From Bacteroidota bacterium (GTDB taxonomy: Bacteria > Bacteroidota > Bacteroidia > AKYH767-A > 2013-40CM-41-45), in contig JADKJP010000006.1 of NCBI GenBank assembly GCA_016720935.1, positions 1,178,001 to 1,242,000 of the forward strand: a stretch of DNA of 64,000 bases, in the 5' to 3' direction. Within the stretch, counting starts at the first letter, position 1. Each line of letters opens with the position of its first letter. Position numbers and translations under genes: made by a program. Shown piece by piece: positions 1 to 9,286 of this stretch. The notes beneath the pieces were generated by a model. That model was not told the origin of the DNA. It worked only from the letters and a program-made list of their open reading frames with translations, and did not search any database.

Positions 1-2
1 TC

Positions 3-638
3 GAAAAAGTCCTTCATTATTTTCAAATTGAGCGACCGGTGGCCGAAACCGAGCTTGAATATGCCAGTCCTTATGAATTGCTCGTGGCCGTAATCCTTTC
101 TGCTCAATGTACAGACAAGCGGGTCAATCTTACCACACCCTCATTCTTTGCTGAGTTTCCGGTTGCTGAAGCACTTGCCGCGAGTACGCCCGAACAAGTC
201 TATCCTTTTATCAAAAGCATCAGTTACCCGAATAACAAGGCAAAGCATTTGGTGGGTATGGCCCGGATGCTTGTTCATGAATTTAAAAATGAGGTACCTG
301 CTGATGTTGAACTATTGCAAAAATTACCAGGGGTTGGAAGAAAGACTGCCAATGTGATCGCGTCAGTAGTGTTCAATATGCCGGCTATGGCCGTCGATAC
401 TCATGTTTTCCGGGTATCCGCAAGGATTGGGCTAACTATTGGCGCGAAAAATCCCTTGCAAACAGAGCGACAACTCATAAAATACATTCCTGAAAATTTG
501 GTGTCTATTGCCCACCACTGGCTGATTCTGCACGGTCGTTATACCTGCACTGCCAGAAACCCTCATTGCACTGAATGCGGCTTAAAACTGCTATGCAGGT
601 ATTATGAGAAAAATAAATTAAAAATAATGAGAGTTTAG
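3..638 (+). CDS. nth: Endonuclease III (5' end outside window)
   Basis: DNA base-excision repair glycosylase/AP lyase acting on oxidised pyrimidines. The reading frame is open from base 3 back through the window edge and reads EKVLHYFQIERPVAETELEY, so the GTG at 39 is internal and the true start lies outside. Visible are the helix-hairpin-helix with the catalytic lysine (LPGVGRKTANV), the catalytic aspartate in MAVDTHVFRVS, and a C-terminal 4Fe-4S ligand set spaced C-x6-C-x2-C-x5-C. The C-terminus is complete and ends at TAG 636-638. It converges on the SDR gene across a heptad repeat. The family call is secure. Confidence 0.96.
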   Translation, partial: EKVLHYFQIERPVAETELEYASPYELLVAVILSAQCTDKRVNLTTPSFFAEFPVAEALAASTPEQVYPFIKSISYPNNKAKHLVGMARMLVHEFKNEVPADVELLQKLPGVGRKTANVIASVVFNMPAMAVDTHVFRVSARIGLTIGAKNPLQTERQLIKYIPENLVSIAHHWLILHGRYTCTARNPHCTECGLKLLCRYYEKNKLKIMRV

Positions 639-639
639 A

Positions 640-702
640 ATTGAGGATTGTTGATTATTGATTGCTGATTGCTGATTGTTGATTGTTGATTGAAGATTGA
701 TT
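640..702. repeat. Heptad repeat array, consensus ATTGNNG
   Basis: Nine consecutive 7-base units fill the gap between the two convergent stop codons: ATTGAGG, ATTGTTG, ATTATTG, ATTGCTG twice, ATTGTTG twice, ATTGAAG, ATTGATT. The array starts two bases after the nth stop and ends just before the SDR stop. A second array with the same period and core lies at 49046-49115 in the opposite orientation. It has no spacers, so it is not a CRISPR. Confidence 0.85.
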
Positions 703-709
703 TTCTTTT

Positions 710-1486
710 TTACTCATACAATCCGGCGGCAATTTTTTCTGTAAGGGCCTTGGGTACAAAATACGTCATCCAGGTACTGATGCGATTGATGAAACCAGGA
801 ATGATTTCTACTTTTCCTTTAAACATTGAATTCACAGCAATTCGGGCAACCTCATCAGCCGGCATATTAAATTTAGATGCACGTTTGATCATTTCAGGAG
901 TATGCATACCAGCTGCATGCATAAAATTGGTTTCAGTGGGGCCAGGACTCAGACAGGATACAGATACTCCCGAATTTTTTAATTCGTAACGAATACCTCT
1001 TGTGAATTGCAAAACAAAAGATTTACATGCCGCATAGATAGCCAGGGTTGGAACAGCCTGATATGCCGCGGTACTCGCAACATTTAGAATGAAAGATTGC
1101 GGCTGCTTTTTAAGATAGGGGAGCATGAGGTAAGTTAATTTTACCATCGTAAAAGTATTGATACGCATCATGGCTTCCTGTTCTGATAAAGTCAATGTAT
1201 CGAATCGCCCCCAGAGTCCGTAGCCGGCATTATTCACAACAATTTGCAATGGAATTTGTTCCTCTTCAATTCTTCGGGCTATTGCATCGGCCGATTTTTC
1301 AGAAGATAAATCCAGGGCAATCGTGATAACTCTTACATTGTTTTTCTTGGTGAGTTCATTTGCAATTTCAGAAAGCAAATTTTCTGAACGAGCCACCATA
1401 ATAAGATCGTAACCACGCATTGCAAGATTGGTTGCAATGGCTTTCCCAATTCCTTTACTGGCACCGGTAATGAGAGCGTAAGCCAT
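710..1486 (-). CDS. Short-chain dehydrogenase/reductase
   Basis: NAD(P)-dependent oxidoreductase of the classical SDR family, 258 aa. The Rossmann cofactor motif TGASKGIG is at residues 7-14, NNAG at 85-88, and the catalytic set S138, Y151 and K155 (YAACK) is complete. The substrate cannot be read from the sequence; cytoplasmic SDRs of this length act on ketones, aldehydes or 3-oxoacyl compounds. It lies 77 bp downstream of the dioxygenase-like gene on the same strand, so the two may be co-transcribed. ATG start at 1486. Confidence 0.93.
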   Translation of the reverse strand: MAYALITGASKGIGKAIATNLAMRGYDLIMVARSENLLSEIANELTKKNNVRVITIALDLSSEKSADAIARRIEEEQIPLQIVVNNAGYGLWGRFDTLTLSEQEAMMRINTFTMVKLTYLMLPYLKKQPQSFILNVASTAAYQAVPTLAIYAACKSFVLQFTRGIRYELKNSGVSVSCLSPGPTETNFMHAAGMHTPEMIKRASKFNMPADEVARIAVNSMFKGKVEIIPGFINRISTWMTYFVPKALTEKIAAGLYE

Positions 1487-1563
1487 GATTGTGATTGAAG
1501 GGTATAAAAAGAAAAATGGAATCAGAAATAAACTGATTCCATTTTGAAGATCGATTGTTCAAA

Positions 1564-2373
1564 TTAACGAACCATTTTTTGGAAGTGATGATAGAATGGT
1601 GTTGCACTTTCATCGCTTTTCGGCATGTATTTTCCGAGGATAACAGGTGTGTACATCACTCTTCGTCTGCTGGCGGCACCAAAATGAGGGGACATCGCGA
1701 CACGGTGCCAGATACGGCCATCGTGAACCACCATGTCACCTGCTTTTGCATCTACAAGCATTTCATGTTTGTCTTCGTCGTTGTTCAGGAAGTATGCCTT
1801 CTTGAAAAGCATTGAAAACATATTTTGTTTATGTGTGCCCGGTATGATTCTCAATCCGCCTTTATCTGATGATGAATCGTCGAAGTATAAACCAACGTTC
1901 AGCATCGGGAGTACTTTTTTTCCGTAGAAGATGTCACGCATACTGTCAGTATGCCAACCCATTTGACGGAAATTGCTGTTAGGAGTATTTACATAATGAT
2001 TAAATACAACTCCGTCTTTTTCATTCTCAGCTATACGTGCCCCTGAAGGCAATAGTACTGTAAGGCACTTTACACGGTCACTGTTAACAAAATTGTGGAC
2101 AGGTTCACTGAATTGGGAAGTGAATGGGAAACGATGAACAATTTGTTTTCCATTTTCATCAATTCCGTATTTGATTGGGACTCCATTAACGACCTTAACG
2201 TCATCGCGGATCCATTTTTCCTGAATTTCTTCTGTTGATTTGAGAATTGCACGCACCTCTTCAAGGCTTGCAACACCCTGAAAATGGATAAAACCATTCT
2301 TGTCGAAGAATGCAATTTGTTCATCGGTGAGTTTCGGACCCAGCGTGAATTTAGGATATTGGACTTTACTCAT
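1564..2373 (-). CDS. Phytanoyl-CoA dioxygenase (PhyH) family protein
   Basis: Fe(II)/2-oxoglutarate-dependent oxygenase fold, 269 aa. The metal triad is visible: HTD at H141/D143 (GWHTDSMRD) and the distal histidine at about H223 in IWHRVAMS. GGLRIIPGTHK before it is typical of the family. These enzymes hydroxylate small lipids, amino acids or secondary metabolites, and the substrate here is unknown. ATG start at 2373, with the SDR gene next downstream. The 200 bp upstream is AT-rich and holds no other gene except a terminator hairpin. Confidence 0.88.
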   Translation of the reverse strand: MSKVQYPKFTLGPKLTDEQIAFFDKNGFIHFQGVASLEEVRAILKSTEEIQEKWIRDDVKVVNGVPIKYGIDENGKQIVHRFPFTSQFSEPVHNFVNSDRVKCLTVLLPSGARIAENEKDGVVFNHYVNTPNSNFRQMGWHTDSMRDIFYGKKVLPMLNVGLYFDDSSSDKGGLRIIPGTHKQNMFSMLFKKAYFLNNDEDKHEMLVDAKAGDMVVHDGRIWHRVAMSPHFGAASRRRVMYTPVILGKYMPKSDESATPFYHHFQKMVR

Positions 2374-2582
2374 TATTCAGCTATTTGATAAAAAGGTAAC
2401 AACATTGGAAATCAAACCAATGCGTTGGCTTAATTGAATGATGATGTGAAATCAGATTTAGTTTCCAGTAAATTTTGAACGACAAATATAAAATAATCTT
2501 TTTACTTACAAATACCTTGTTTTAAGTTCAAATTTCCATGTTATTCACAGTGATTTTTGAATCTTTCATTTCCTGAGCCAAC

Positions 2583-2617
2583 AAAAAACCACCGGTGGAC
2601 TAAACCGATGGCTTTTT
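2583..2617 (-). terminator. Rho-independent terminator for the small secreted-protein gene
   Basis: Read on the minus strand, a hairpin with arms AAAAAGCCATCGG and CCACCGGTGG ends in a run of six T. The mismatch seen on the plus strand becomes a G-U wobble on the minus strand, so the structure fits minus-strand transcription. It sits 33 bp past the stop of the 73-aa gene. Confidence 0.7.
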
Positions 2618-2649
2618 GCAAAAAAATCAACGCAAAACACGATTTTCTA

Positions 2650-2871
2650 TTATTTCTGCTTTTGGACTGATCTGGTCTTTTGAACGTGTGCAGGTTTTTT
2701 CTTTTGGTTATTGACCTGACGAACACTGCCTACGGGTTTGATAAAATGTATATTGTTTACCATCACAGTTGAAGTGAGGGATGTTTGTAAAGGTCTTCTG
2801 CCTGCCGGAGTTTGTGAATTGACTTGCATGCTTCCAATGAGAACTCCCATCAATAAGGAAATACCTTTCAT
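2650..2871 (-). CDS. Small secreted basic protein, unknown
   Basis: 73 aa. The N-terminus (MKGISLLMGVLIGSMQVNSQT) looks like a signal peptide with a cut after a small residue near position 19. The mature part is about 54 residues and very basic at its end (KKKPAHVQKTRSVQKQK). A well-formed terminator follows 33 bp downstream, which supports a real transcript. No domain recognised. An overlapping frame at 2708-2893 is less plausible because it lacks a leader. Confidence 0.55.
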   Translation of the reverse strand: MKGISLLMGVLIGSMQVNSQTPAGRRPLQTSLTSTVMVNNIHFIKPVGSVRQVNNQKKKPAHVQKTRSVQKQK

Positions 2872-2929
2872 TCCAGTTTAATTTATTTGGCAAATGTGCA
2901 GGGGGAACGGTGAAGGATAAGTGAAGGTT

Positions 2930-4261
2930 TCAATCGACGTGTAATGGAAAATAAATATGAAATTGTGTACCCTGATCAGGCTCACTTTCAACTTTCAAAT
3001 CGATTTTATGAAAAGTCGCAATGGATTTTACGATCGGTAGTCCTAATCCGTAACTCAATCCGTCTTCAGGCCGAAATCTCTTGAAACGATCAAAGATGAA
3101 GGGTAGATGTTCGCTCGGAATCCCGACACCGGTATCAGCGATGCTCAGGTGAAAATGATCTGTTTCAAGTTTTCCCTTAAAGGAAAGTTTGCCTCCGCCT
3201 TTACTGTATTTTATTGAATTGGAAGCGACATTGAAAATTAAAGTATGAATAAGTGAACGGTTACAGGGTCCAAAGACAAAATCACTATCCCATTCCTGAC
3301 TCACTTCAATTGATTTTTCTTCAATCCTTTCAGCCAATTCTTCATTCACTTCGTTGCAAATTTCCAGAAGAGAAACTTCATCGGTTTTCAAATACTGATC
3401 GTTTTCAATTTTTGAAATATAGAGCAATGCCTTTACGATTTTCGTGAGGCGGGAAAGTGTTTTTTGGGATTCCACCAGTCGGCTGAGCACTTCATTCGAC
3501 AAGCCGGGTTCGTTGATGATATTTTCAATTCTGTTTTGAAGGATAGAAATGGGAGTAAGCAATTCATGTGAAACATTCGTAATAAACTCTCTTTCGATTT
3601 GAAACGTTTCCCTGATTTTTTGCATCATGTCATTAATGGAGCGATCAAGCTGAGCAAATTCATAGGTATTTGTTTTGACCGGAGTGGAGTCAAAAGTGGA
3701 AGGATGCTGTACATCCTTCAGCTTTTTATTGACAATGCGGTTAAAAGGAAGTAACAGGATTCTGGCAAAGCCCAAATCCAGAAAAATGGATAGCAGAATC
3801 ACCGCGAATAAAATCCGAAGTGTAAACTGGCGAATGGTATCGTTCAACTGATCAATTGTACTGAGACCTTCTCCGATTTCAATTTCGTACAACTGGTTGT
3901 CATACAAAAAAGCCTGGCTTAGAACCCGGTGTTTCACAACATCGTTTTCAATCAGACGCTCCGTATTTTCAATTGTCCTTTTCCCAAAATCTCCTGGAAG
4001 TCCCGATAAAGGAGAGATAGAAACATATTCTTCCTTGAAAACATTGTAGCTGTCAAAACTGCAATCCTGGTCCAGGCTGATTTCATTCAACCCGCCAATC
4101 TGTACCATGCGCATCATTTTTTCCAATCTTGCGCTTAGTCGTTTATCGATATGATTGTAAACGATCCCCTGAATAATAATAGGAATAATTACTCCAAAAG
4201 CGCCGATGATGAGTGCTTTGGATATAGCATTGTACAGTACGAGTTTGACCTGGAGTTTCAA
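2930..4261 (-). CDS. Two-component sensor histidine kinase
   Basis: Membrane sensor kinase, 443 aa. A first membrane helix lies at about residues 14-36, an extracytoplasmic loop of roughly 105 residues follows, and a second helix is at about 148-170. A HAMP-like linker leads to HisKA with the phosphorylated H232 (VSHELLTP), then an HATPase_c domain with N-box FNVASNSIKYS, G1 DTGVGIP and G2 GLGLPIVK. All catalytic boxes are intact. The best start is TTG at 4261, because the frame meets a stop shortly upstream with no ATG. It follows its response regulator by 49 bp. Confidence 0.93.
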   Translation of the reverse strand: MKLQVKLVLYNAISKALIIGAFGVIIPIIIQGIVYNHIDKRLSARLEKMMRMVQIGGLNEISLDQDCSFDSYNVFKEEYVSISPLSGLPGDFGKRTIENTERLIENDVVKHRVLSQAFLYDNQLYEIEIGEGLSTIDQLNDTIRQFTLRILFAVILLSIFLDLGFARILLLPFNRIVNKKLKDVQHPSTFDSTPVKTNTYEFAQLDRSINDMMQKIRETFQIEREFITNVSHELLTPISILQNRIENIINEPGLSNEVLSRLVESQKTLSRLTKIVKALLYISKIENDQYLKTDEVSLLEICNEVNEELAERIEEKSIEVSQEWDSDFVFGPCNRSLIHTLIFNVASNSIKYSKGGGKLSFKGKLETDHFHLSIADTGVGIPSEHLPFIFDRFKRFRPEDGLSYGLGLPIVKSIATFHKIDLKVESEPDQGTQFHIYFPLHVD

Positions 4262-4310
4262 GTGAAGGAGTGGCCGGGGTGTAATCGGTCAGTGGATGGG
4301 CGAGTAATGA

Positions 4311-4988
4311 TCAAGGCATGTTTAACCTGTAACCAATTCCTCGAACGGTTTCAATAAAGTCTGAATTGGCAAATGCAGCAAGTTTTTTCCTTAGATTTTT
4401 AATATGTACATCAATATAATTTGATTCGTAATCTTCCTCCAATACATCGCCCCATATATGCTCAGTTAATTGCACACGGGTAATAACACGGTTTTTATGC
4501 AGAGCCATATAATGCAAAATGTCAAACTCCTTTTTTGTGAGGTTAATGACATTTTTTTCAAAAGCTACCGTACGATTTTGAATATCCATGATAAAATCAT
4601 GAATCTGAATAGTATTGTTTTTCAAACCATGCTTCCTGCGAATAATAGCCTGCATCCTGGCCTGAAGTTCCAGCAGCGAAAATGGTTTTGCCAGGTAATC
4701 ATCAGCTCCCAGGTCCAGTCCGGTGATTTTATCATCGATGGTTCCTCTTGCCGTGAGCACAATAAACGCGGCATCCATTCCGGCTTCCTTGGCCTCTTTC
4801 AGGAGCTGGAAACCGTTATAATCCGGAAGACCAATATCCATCAGGACAAAATCATAAGAATTAACAAAAACTTTTTCAGATGCGCTTTTTCCGGTGAAAG
4901 CTACGTCGCAATGATAGCCTTGTTTGGTAAGAAAAATTTCAATCTCATGGGAAAGTTGCCGCTCATCTTCAACAATTAGTACATTCAT
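4311..4988 (-). CDS. OmpR-family response regulator
   Basis: Receiver plus winged-helix DNA-binding regulator, 225 aa, partner of the kinase immediately downstream. The acidic pair (VEDE), phospho-acceptor aspartate in FVLMDIGLPDYNG, conserved T in VLTARG and K in YLAKPF are all present. The C-terminal half shows the Trans_reg_C fold ending VRGIGYRLN. It begins 14 bp after the aminotransferase stop, so kinase, regulator and aminotransferase look like one transcript. The signal is unknown. Confidence 0.94.
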   Translation of the reverse strand: MNVLIVEDERQLSHEIEIFLTKQGYHCDVAFTGKSASEKVFVNSYDFVLMDIGLPDYNGFQLLKEAKEAGMDAAFIVLTARGTIDDKITGLDLGADDYLAKPFSLLELQARMQAIIRRKHGLKNNTIQIHDFIMDIQNRTVAFEKNVINLTKKEFDILHYMALHKNRVITRVQLTEHIWGDVLEEDYESNYIDVHIKNLRKKLAAFANSDFIETVRGIGYRLNMP

Positions 4989-5002
4989 AGTATTGTTCTG
5001 AA

Positions 5003-6187
5003 TTATAAAGTATTTATAGCTTCAACGAGTGAAGCACAGGCAAATTTTATTTGGTCATCGGTGATAATCAATGGTGGAGCGATTCGAAGACAATTCGGGG
5101 CAAAGAGAAACCAATCGGTGATGATTCCTTTTTCCAGACATTTTTTTATTACCGCCTGATTGATCATTTCACTTTCGAACTCCAAAGCTAAAAATAATCC
5201 CAGACCTCGTACAGAACGAATATCAGGATGTTTTAACAAGGACTTGAAAAGATCTCCTTGTTTGTTAACCTTTTCATTTAATTCCGGTTTGGATATTTCT
5301 GAAAGGGCAGCATATGCCGCCGCACAAGACAATGGATGGCCGCCAAAAGTACTGATATGGCCTAAAACCGGATCATGAGTCAGACTTTCCATTATCTGTC
5401 TATTTGAAATAAAAGCCGCCAGAGGCAAGCCACCACCAAATGATTTGCCGAGCAACAGGATGTCTGGTATTATTCCGGTATGTTCCATTGCAAAAAGCTT
5501 TCCTGTTCGTCCCATTCCTGTCTGGATCTCGTCTAGAATCAAAAGGGCGCCAACTTCATTACATTTTCTTTGCAATGCCTCCAGAAAGCCGCTCTCCGGT
5601 AATACAATCCCGGCTTCCGCCTGTATCGCTTCAACAATTACCCCGGCACAATTTGAATCAATAGAATTCAATACCGAAAAATCATTGAAGTCTGAAATCA
5701 ACCCTCCGGGCAAAAGAGGTCGAAAAGCATTTTTTAACATTTCATTACCGCAAACACTCAGAGCACCCTGAGAACTGCCATGATATGCATTGCGAAATGA
5801 AATGAAGTGACTTCTTCCGGTGTACCTTTTGGCGAGCTTTAATGCTCCTTCAACTGCTTCGGTACCGGAATTGGTAAAATAGATATTGTCCAGCTCCCGT
5901 GGAAGTAAAGAAGCAAGCAAAGTTGCCAGTTTCACCTGGGGTGATTGGATAAATTCACCATAGACCATCACATGCATATGCTTATCCAACTGTTCCCGGA
6001 TGGCTCCAAGAACGAGTGGGTGTTGATGGCCAAGATTACTGACGGCAATACCTGAAATCAAATCCAGATAAGCTTTCCCGGAAGTATCGTATAAATAAAC
6101 TCCTTCCGCTTTATCAATCATCAAGCCCATGGGCAATGGAGATGTTTGGGCTACATATTGATAAAACAGCTGTCTGTCGGTTGACAT
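5003..6187 (-). CDS. Class III PLP-dependent aminotransferase
   Basis: 394 aa, ornithine/acetylornithine-type fold. The PLP lysine is K248 in LLLGKSFGGGLP; the cofactor aspartate is in LLILDEIQTGMGRTGK; the phosphate-binding NSGTEAVEGALKLAKRYTGR is intact. Class III enzymes move amino groups between ornithine, acetylornithine, 4-aminobutyrate or similar donors and 2-oxoglutarate. No arg genes are nearby, so argD is not assigned. It lies between a 100-aa gene (34 bp upstream) and the response regulator (14 bp downstream). Confidence 0.9.
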   Translation of the reverse strand: MSTDRQLFYQYVAQTSPLPMGLMIDKAEGVYLYDTSGKAYLDLISGIAVSNLGHQHPLVLGAIREQLDKHMHVMVYGEFIQSPQVKLATLLASLLPRELDNIYFTNSGTEAVEGALKLAKRYTGRSHFISFRNAYHGSSQGALSVCGNEMLKNAFRPLLPGGLISDFNDFSVLNSIDSNCAGVIVEAIQAEAGIVLPESGFLEALQRKCNEVGALLILDEIQTGMGRTGKLFAMEHTGIIPDILLLGKSFGGGLPLAAFISNRQIMESLTHDPVLGHISTFGGHPLSCAAAYAALSEISKPELNEKVNKQGDLFKSLLKHPDIRSVRGLGLFLALEFESEMINQAVIKKCLEKGIITDWFLFAPNCLRIAPPLIITDDQIKFACASLVEAINTL

Positions 6188-6221
6188 ACTAAATTGAAAT
6201 TACTTTAAGGAAATGCAAATA

Positions 6222-6524
6222 TCAGATAATTGTTGATAATGTTTCCAATAAAGCTGCTTCATTCAATTCGATACTTTGTGGTTTTTGGAAGAAACGTTTC
6301 CTTAATTGGAGGCCTCGTACGGTTACTTTTGTATTGTGGTTTTCCATTTCTTCAACCACAAGATCCAGTTTCACCGAGGGTCTGCTCAATGAAAAATTCG
6401 TTTCTGCTGTGATGCTACCCAGCAAAGCATCAGAATTGATTACACGCATACCCAGTCGTGACAATGCACCTTGTGTACGCTTAAACACTTTTTCGTAAGG
6501 ATACTGGAAAATTGAAGTTCTCAT
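6222..6524 (-). CDS. Small protein of unknown function
   Basis: 100 aa, no signal peptide or membrane helix. The alternating pattern suggests an alpha/beta sandwich: helix at 9-23, strands around 26-40, 51-58 and 64-71. It appears to lead the aminotransferase-regulator-kinase run. Its spacing pattern (aromatic..F..L.RL....D...G.I.A....S....LD) matches the 120-aa protein at 61103-61465 almost without gaps, suggesting a shared fold. Confidence 0.72.
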   Translation of the reverse strand: MRTSIFQYPYEKVFKRTQGALSRLGMRVINSDALLGSITAETNFSLSRPSVKLDLVVEEMENHNTKVTVRGLQLRKRFFQKPQSIELNEAALLETLSTII

Positions 6525-6993
6525 GATGTGTGGTTTTAGTTGTGGTTTTATGATTTTTATTTGTTTTTAGATAATAGAGGGTCGGGTAATGTTCTCCACA
6601 AGTCATTCAGTGGAAAATATGACAAATCCAACACTTCAGTTGAAGCGTTTTTTTATAGAAAAGAAATTGATACTAATGCGCAGTCATCCTGCAGAGTTCG
6701 CAAGATGTTCCCTTCCTGATTTTTTTAATAAATCAATGATCCCTGAACAAATATAACCATATTTTCCAATCGGTTACCTTGATTCAGACACCTGTTGAAA
6801 ACTAAGAATAAGCTGTTGATAGAGCGTGAACAATTCAATATCAAATGATTAATTTTAGCTTTTTATATGATTATCCGGAAGCAGACAATTTTCAAGGATT
6901 TGCCTGAAAATTCCGTGATATGGGAATTGTTGTCAAAATTTTGAAGAACATTTCCTGAAAATTGAAAACTAACAAACCGAAATTAATTAATCG
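6525..6993. other. Intergenic region, 469 bp
   Basis: AT-rich gap between divergent genes; no open frame with coding character and no RNA gene seen. It must hold the promoters of the small-protein operon on the left and the subtilase on the right, but I cannot place either with confidence. Confidence 0.6.
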
Positions 6994-9147
6994 ATGAAAA
7001 AACTGCTTTTCTTTTTAACGTGTATAATTTGCAATCTCCACCTGTTTGCTTCGGAACCCGGAAGTTCGATGAATCTTTTTCTTAAACAGAAAATGAATTC
7101 ATCACCGGATAAATCCGAATTGATTACTGTATTGGTACAGGGAGATCTGTCACAAATTCAAAACAATGTCAAGCAATTCGGCGGAAAATTGATTAGTTCG
7201 GCTGGTGATATTGCCTCTGTCAGAATTTCCCTGAAAGGATTGGCAGAACTGACTCAGCTAAATGGAGTGAAAAGGATAGAAGCATTTTCACATCATTATA
7301 AACTGATGAATGATACCATGAGAATGCTTTCCCGTGTGGATGAGGTCATTCAGGGGCAGTCTCCGCTCACACAGGGATATAATGGCAGTGGAGTTGTACT
7401 TGGATTTATTGACTCAGGAATCGACATCCATCATCCCGATTTTCAAGACAGCCTTGGCCACTCGAGAATTCAATGGCTGTGGGATCAGAATTTGCCCAAT
7501 GATACGAACACTCCTCAACCTTACGCATATGGACAGGAGTTTAGCGCCAGCGATATTGATAATAACCTTGCGAATGCTCATACAGGTGAAGCGGAATATG
7601 GACATGGTACTTATGTAGCCGGAATCGGTGCTGGTAATGGAAATGCACTTGGACACTTTCAGGGTGTTGCAACTCATTCTGACATCGTAGCTGTTTCTTT
7701 TGATTTCACACCGGATCTTGTGCCTCGACTTTCACATGCTGTAGAATACATCTTTACCAAAGCACAACAGTTGGGGAAACCCTGTGTGATCAATGTTTCA
7801 TTGGGGGATTATTTTGGTTCCCATGATGGACTCGATCTCGAAGCTCAATATATTTCGAATCTTATCAACCAGCAAAACGGAAGAGTAGTTGTTGCTTCTG
7901 CAGGTAACATCGGTGTGATGTATCCCATTCACCTTGGTCGTTACAGTACAGTGAATGACACAGCGTTTACATGGTTTAAATACAATGCCGGTTACCCTGG
8001 AGCTTACATACAGGTATTCGCGGATTCTATTGATTTCATCCATATGCGTTACTCAATAGGAGCGGATAAGGTTACTCCATATTATGAATTCAGAGGAGCA
8101 ACGAATTATGCTGCGGCAACTTCCTCTCTGAACAATACCATCACAAGAAATGTAACCAATGGAGGAAACAGAATTGGGATAGTACAGTCATTACTGACAA
8201 AAAACAATGGAGTCTATTCACTCGAAGTTTACGTTCAACCCGATTCCATAGATTATTATTGGAGATTTTCAACAACCGGTGACGGACATTATGATTCCTG
8301 GAATTACGACTGGGGATTTCAACCATTGCCAACACCAGCCGTTTATCCTCCAATGATTAATTACGTAGAACCGGATACTTTACAATCCATCATCACCGGT
8401 ATTGGTTGCCTGGATAACGTGCTTACAGTTGGAAACTATTTCAATACAGACCGACATGTTGATGTGACCAATACACTTCAAATTACAGCCACCGATCAAC
8501 CTCGTAATCTCGCCGCCAACAGTAGCCGGGGACCTACACGAGATGGAAGAATTAAACCCGATATTTGTGCTCCTGGTCATCATATTTTATCCTGTGGAGT
8601 ATTAACTCAGATTCCAGTTATGATCTCAACTCAGCCTTATAAAGTAGCATTGGGAGGATTTCACATTACCGGAGGCGGAACGTCTGCTTCTGCACCTGTT
8701 GTTGCAGGAATCGCCGCACTTTATCTTCAAATGAATCCTACCGCAAGTTGGAGTGATGTGAAAACCGCCATGACTTCCTGTGCCGGTCAGGATCAATTCA
8801 CCTGGGGGCCTTTACCAAATAATGCCTGGGGATACGGTAAAGCGGATGCCTTCGCAATGCTGACCAATTGCGGACCGGTAAATATTCAACCAATTCTCAA
8901 GGATGTTTCTATAAAATCCTATCCAAATCCGGCTAGTGGTATCATTGATATCGAATTGTTAAATGGAACTTCAGGTAATTCCAGGATTTCGGTTTCTGAT
9001 CTCACAGGAAAAGTAATCCGCGAATTTAACGTCATTGCCGATCATACTAGGATTGATCTTAGTGATTTGTCTGACGGAATTTATTTCCTGAACTGGATTC
9101 AAAATGGAGGAATCGTTTCTGCACAGAAAATTGTACTCTCCAGATAA
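6994..9147 (+). CDS. Secreted S8 (subtilisin-like) serine protease with T9SS sorting tail
   Basis: 717 aa. Signal peptide at residues 1-20, then a prodomain-like stretch (about 40-100). The catalytic triad is D140 (FIDSGIDIHHPDF), H204 (GHGTYVAG) and S564 (GGGTSASAPVVAG), with the oxyanion asparagine N305 in ASAGNIG. About 250 residues separate N305 and S564, an insertion typical of large cell-surface subtilases. The last 80 residues (SYPNPASG... LSDGIYFLNW... KIVLSR) form a type A T9SS C-terminal domain, so the enzyme should reach the cell surface or medium. Confidence 0.94.
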   Translation: MKKLLFFLTCIICNLHLFASEPGSSMNLFLKQKMNSSPDKSELITVLVQGDLSQIQNNVKQFGGKLISSAGDIASVRISLKGLAELTQLNGVKRIEAFSHHYKLMNDTMRMLSRVDEVIQGQSPLTQGYNGSGVVLGFIDSGIDIHHPDFQDSLGHSRIQWLWDQNLPNDTNTPQPYAYGQEFSASDIDNNLANAHTGEAEYGHGTYVAGIGAGNGNALGHFQGVATHSDIVAVSFDFTPDLVPRLSHAVEYIFTKAQQLGKPCVINVSLGDYFGSHDGLDLEAQYISNLINQQNGRVVVASAGNIGVMYPIHLGRYSTVNDTAFTWFKYNAGYPGAYIQVFADSIDFIHMRYSIGADKVTPYYEFRGATNYAAATSSLNNTITRNVTNGGNRIGIVQSLLTKNNGVYSLEVYVQPDSIDYYWRFSTTGDGHYDSWNYDWGFQPLPTPAVYPPMINYVEPDTLQSIITGIGCLDNVLTVGNYFNTDRHVDVTNTLQITATDQPRNLAANSSRGPTRDGRIKPDICAPGHHILSCGVLTQIPVMISTQPYKVALGGFHITGGGTSASAPVVAGIAALYLQMNPTASWSDVKTAMTSCAGQDQFTWGPLPNNAWGYGKADAFAMLTNCGPVNIQPILKDVSIKSYPNPASGIIDIELLNGTSGNSRISVSDLTGKVIREFNVIADHTRIDLSDLSDGIYFLNWIQNGGIVSAQKIVLSR

Positions 9148-9148
9148 T

Positions 9149-9190
9149 CGAAATAATCCTTATGTTCATAGTAATAAGTAGATTATTTCG
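9149..9190 (+). terminator. Hairpin downstream of the subtilase gene
   Basis: Perfect 10-bp arms CGAAATAATC (9149-9158) and GATTATTTCG (9181-9190) separated by 22 bases, starting just after the stop codon. The trailing T-run is weak (CTTTC), so it could be a 3'-stabilising structure rather than a terminator. Confidence 0.45.
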
Positions 9191-9264
9191 CTTTCACAAA
9201 TACTCAGTACTAATCCATTCACAACACCAGTAAAGGATTCCTGTTATCTTCTGGAAGTCTTTTG

Positions 9265-9272
9265 TAATTTTG
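9265..9272 (+). promoter_or_regulatory. Candidate -7 promoter element of nrnA
   Basis: TAATTTTG fits the Bacteroidota -7 consensus TAnnTTTG and lies 14 bp before the nrnA ATG. No clear TTTG at -33, so the call rests on one box. Confidence 0.35.
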
Positions 9273-9286
9273 AAAAAATATTCCGA

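Noticed and set aside
39..638. nth starting at the GTG at 39
   Set aside because: The frame stays open to base 3 with residues matching the endonuclease III N-terminus, so the start lies outside the window.
2708..2893. Alternative small protein overlapping the 73-aa gene
   Set aside because: Lacks a leader and coding pattern; the 73-aa frame has a signal peptide and a terminator.
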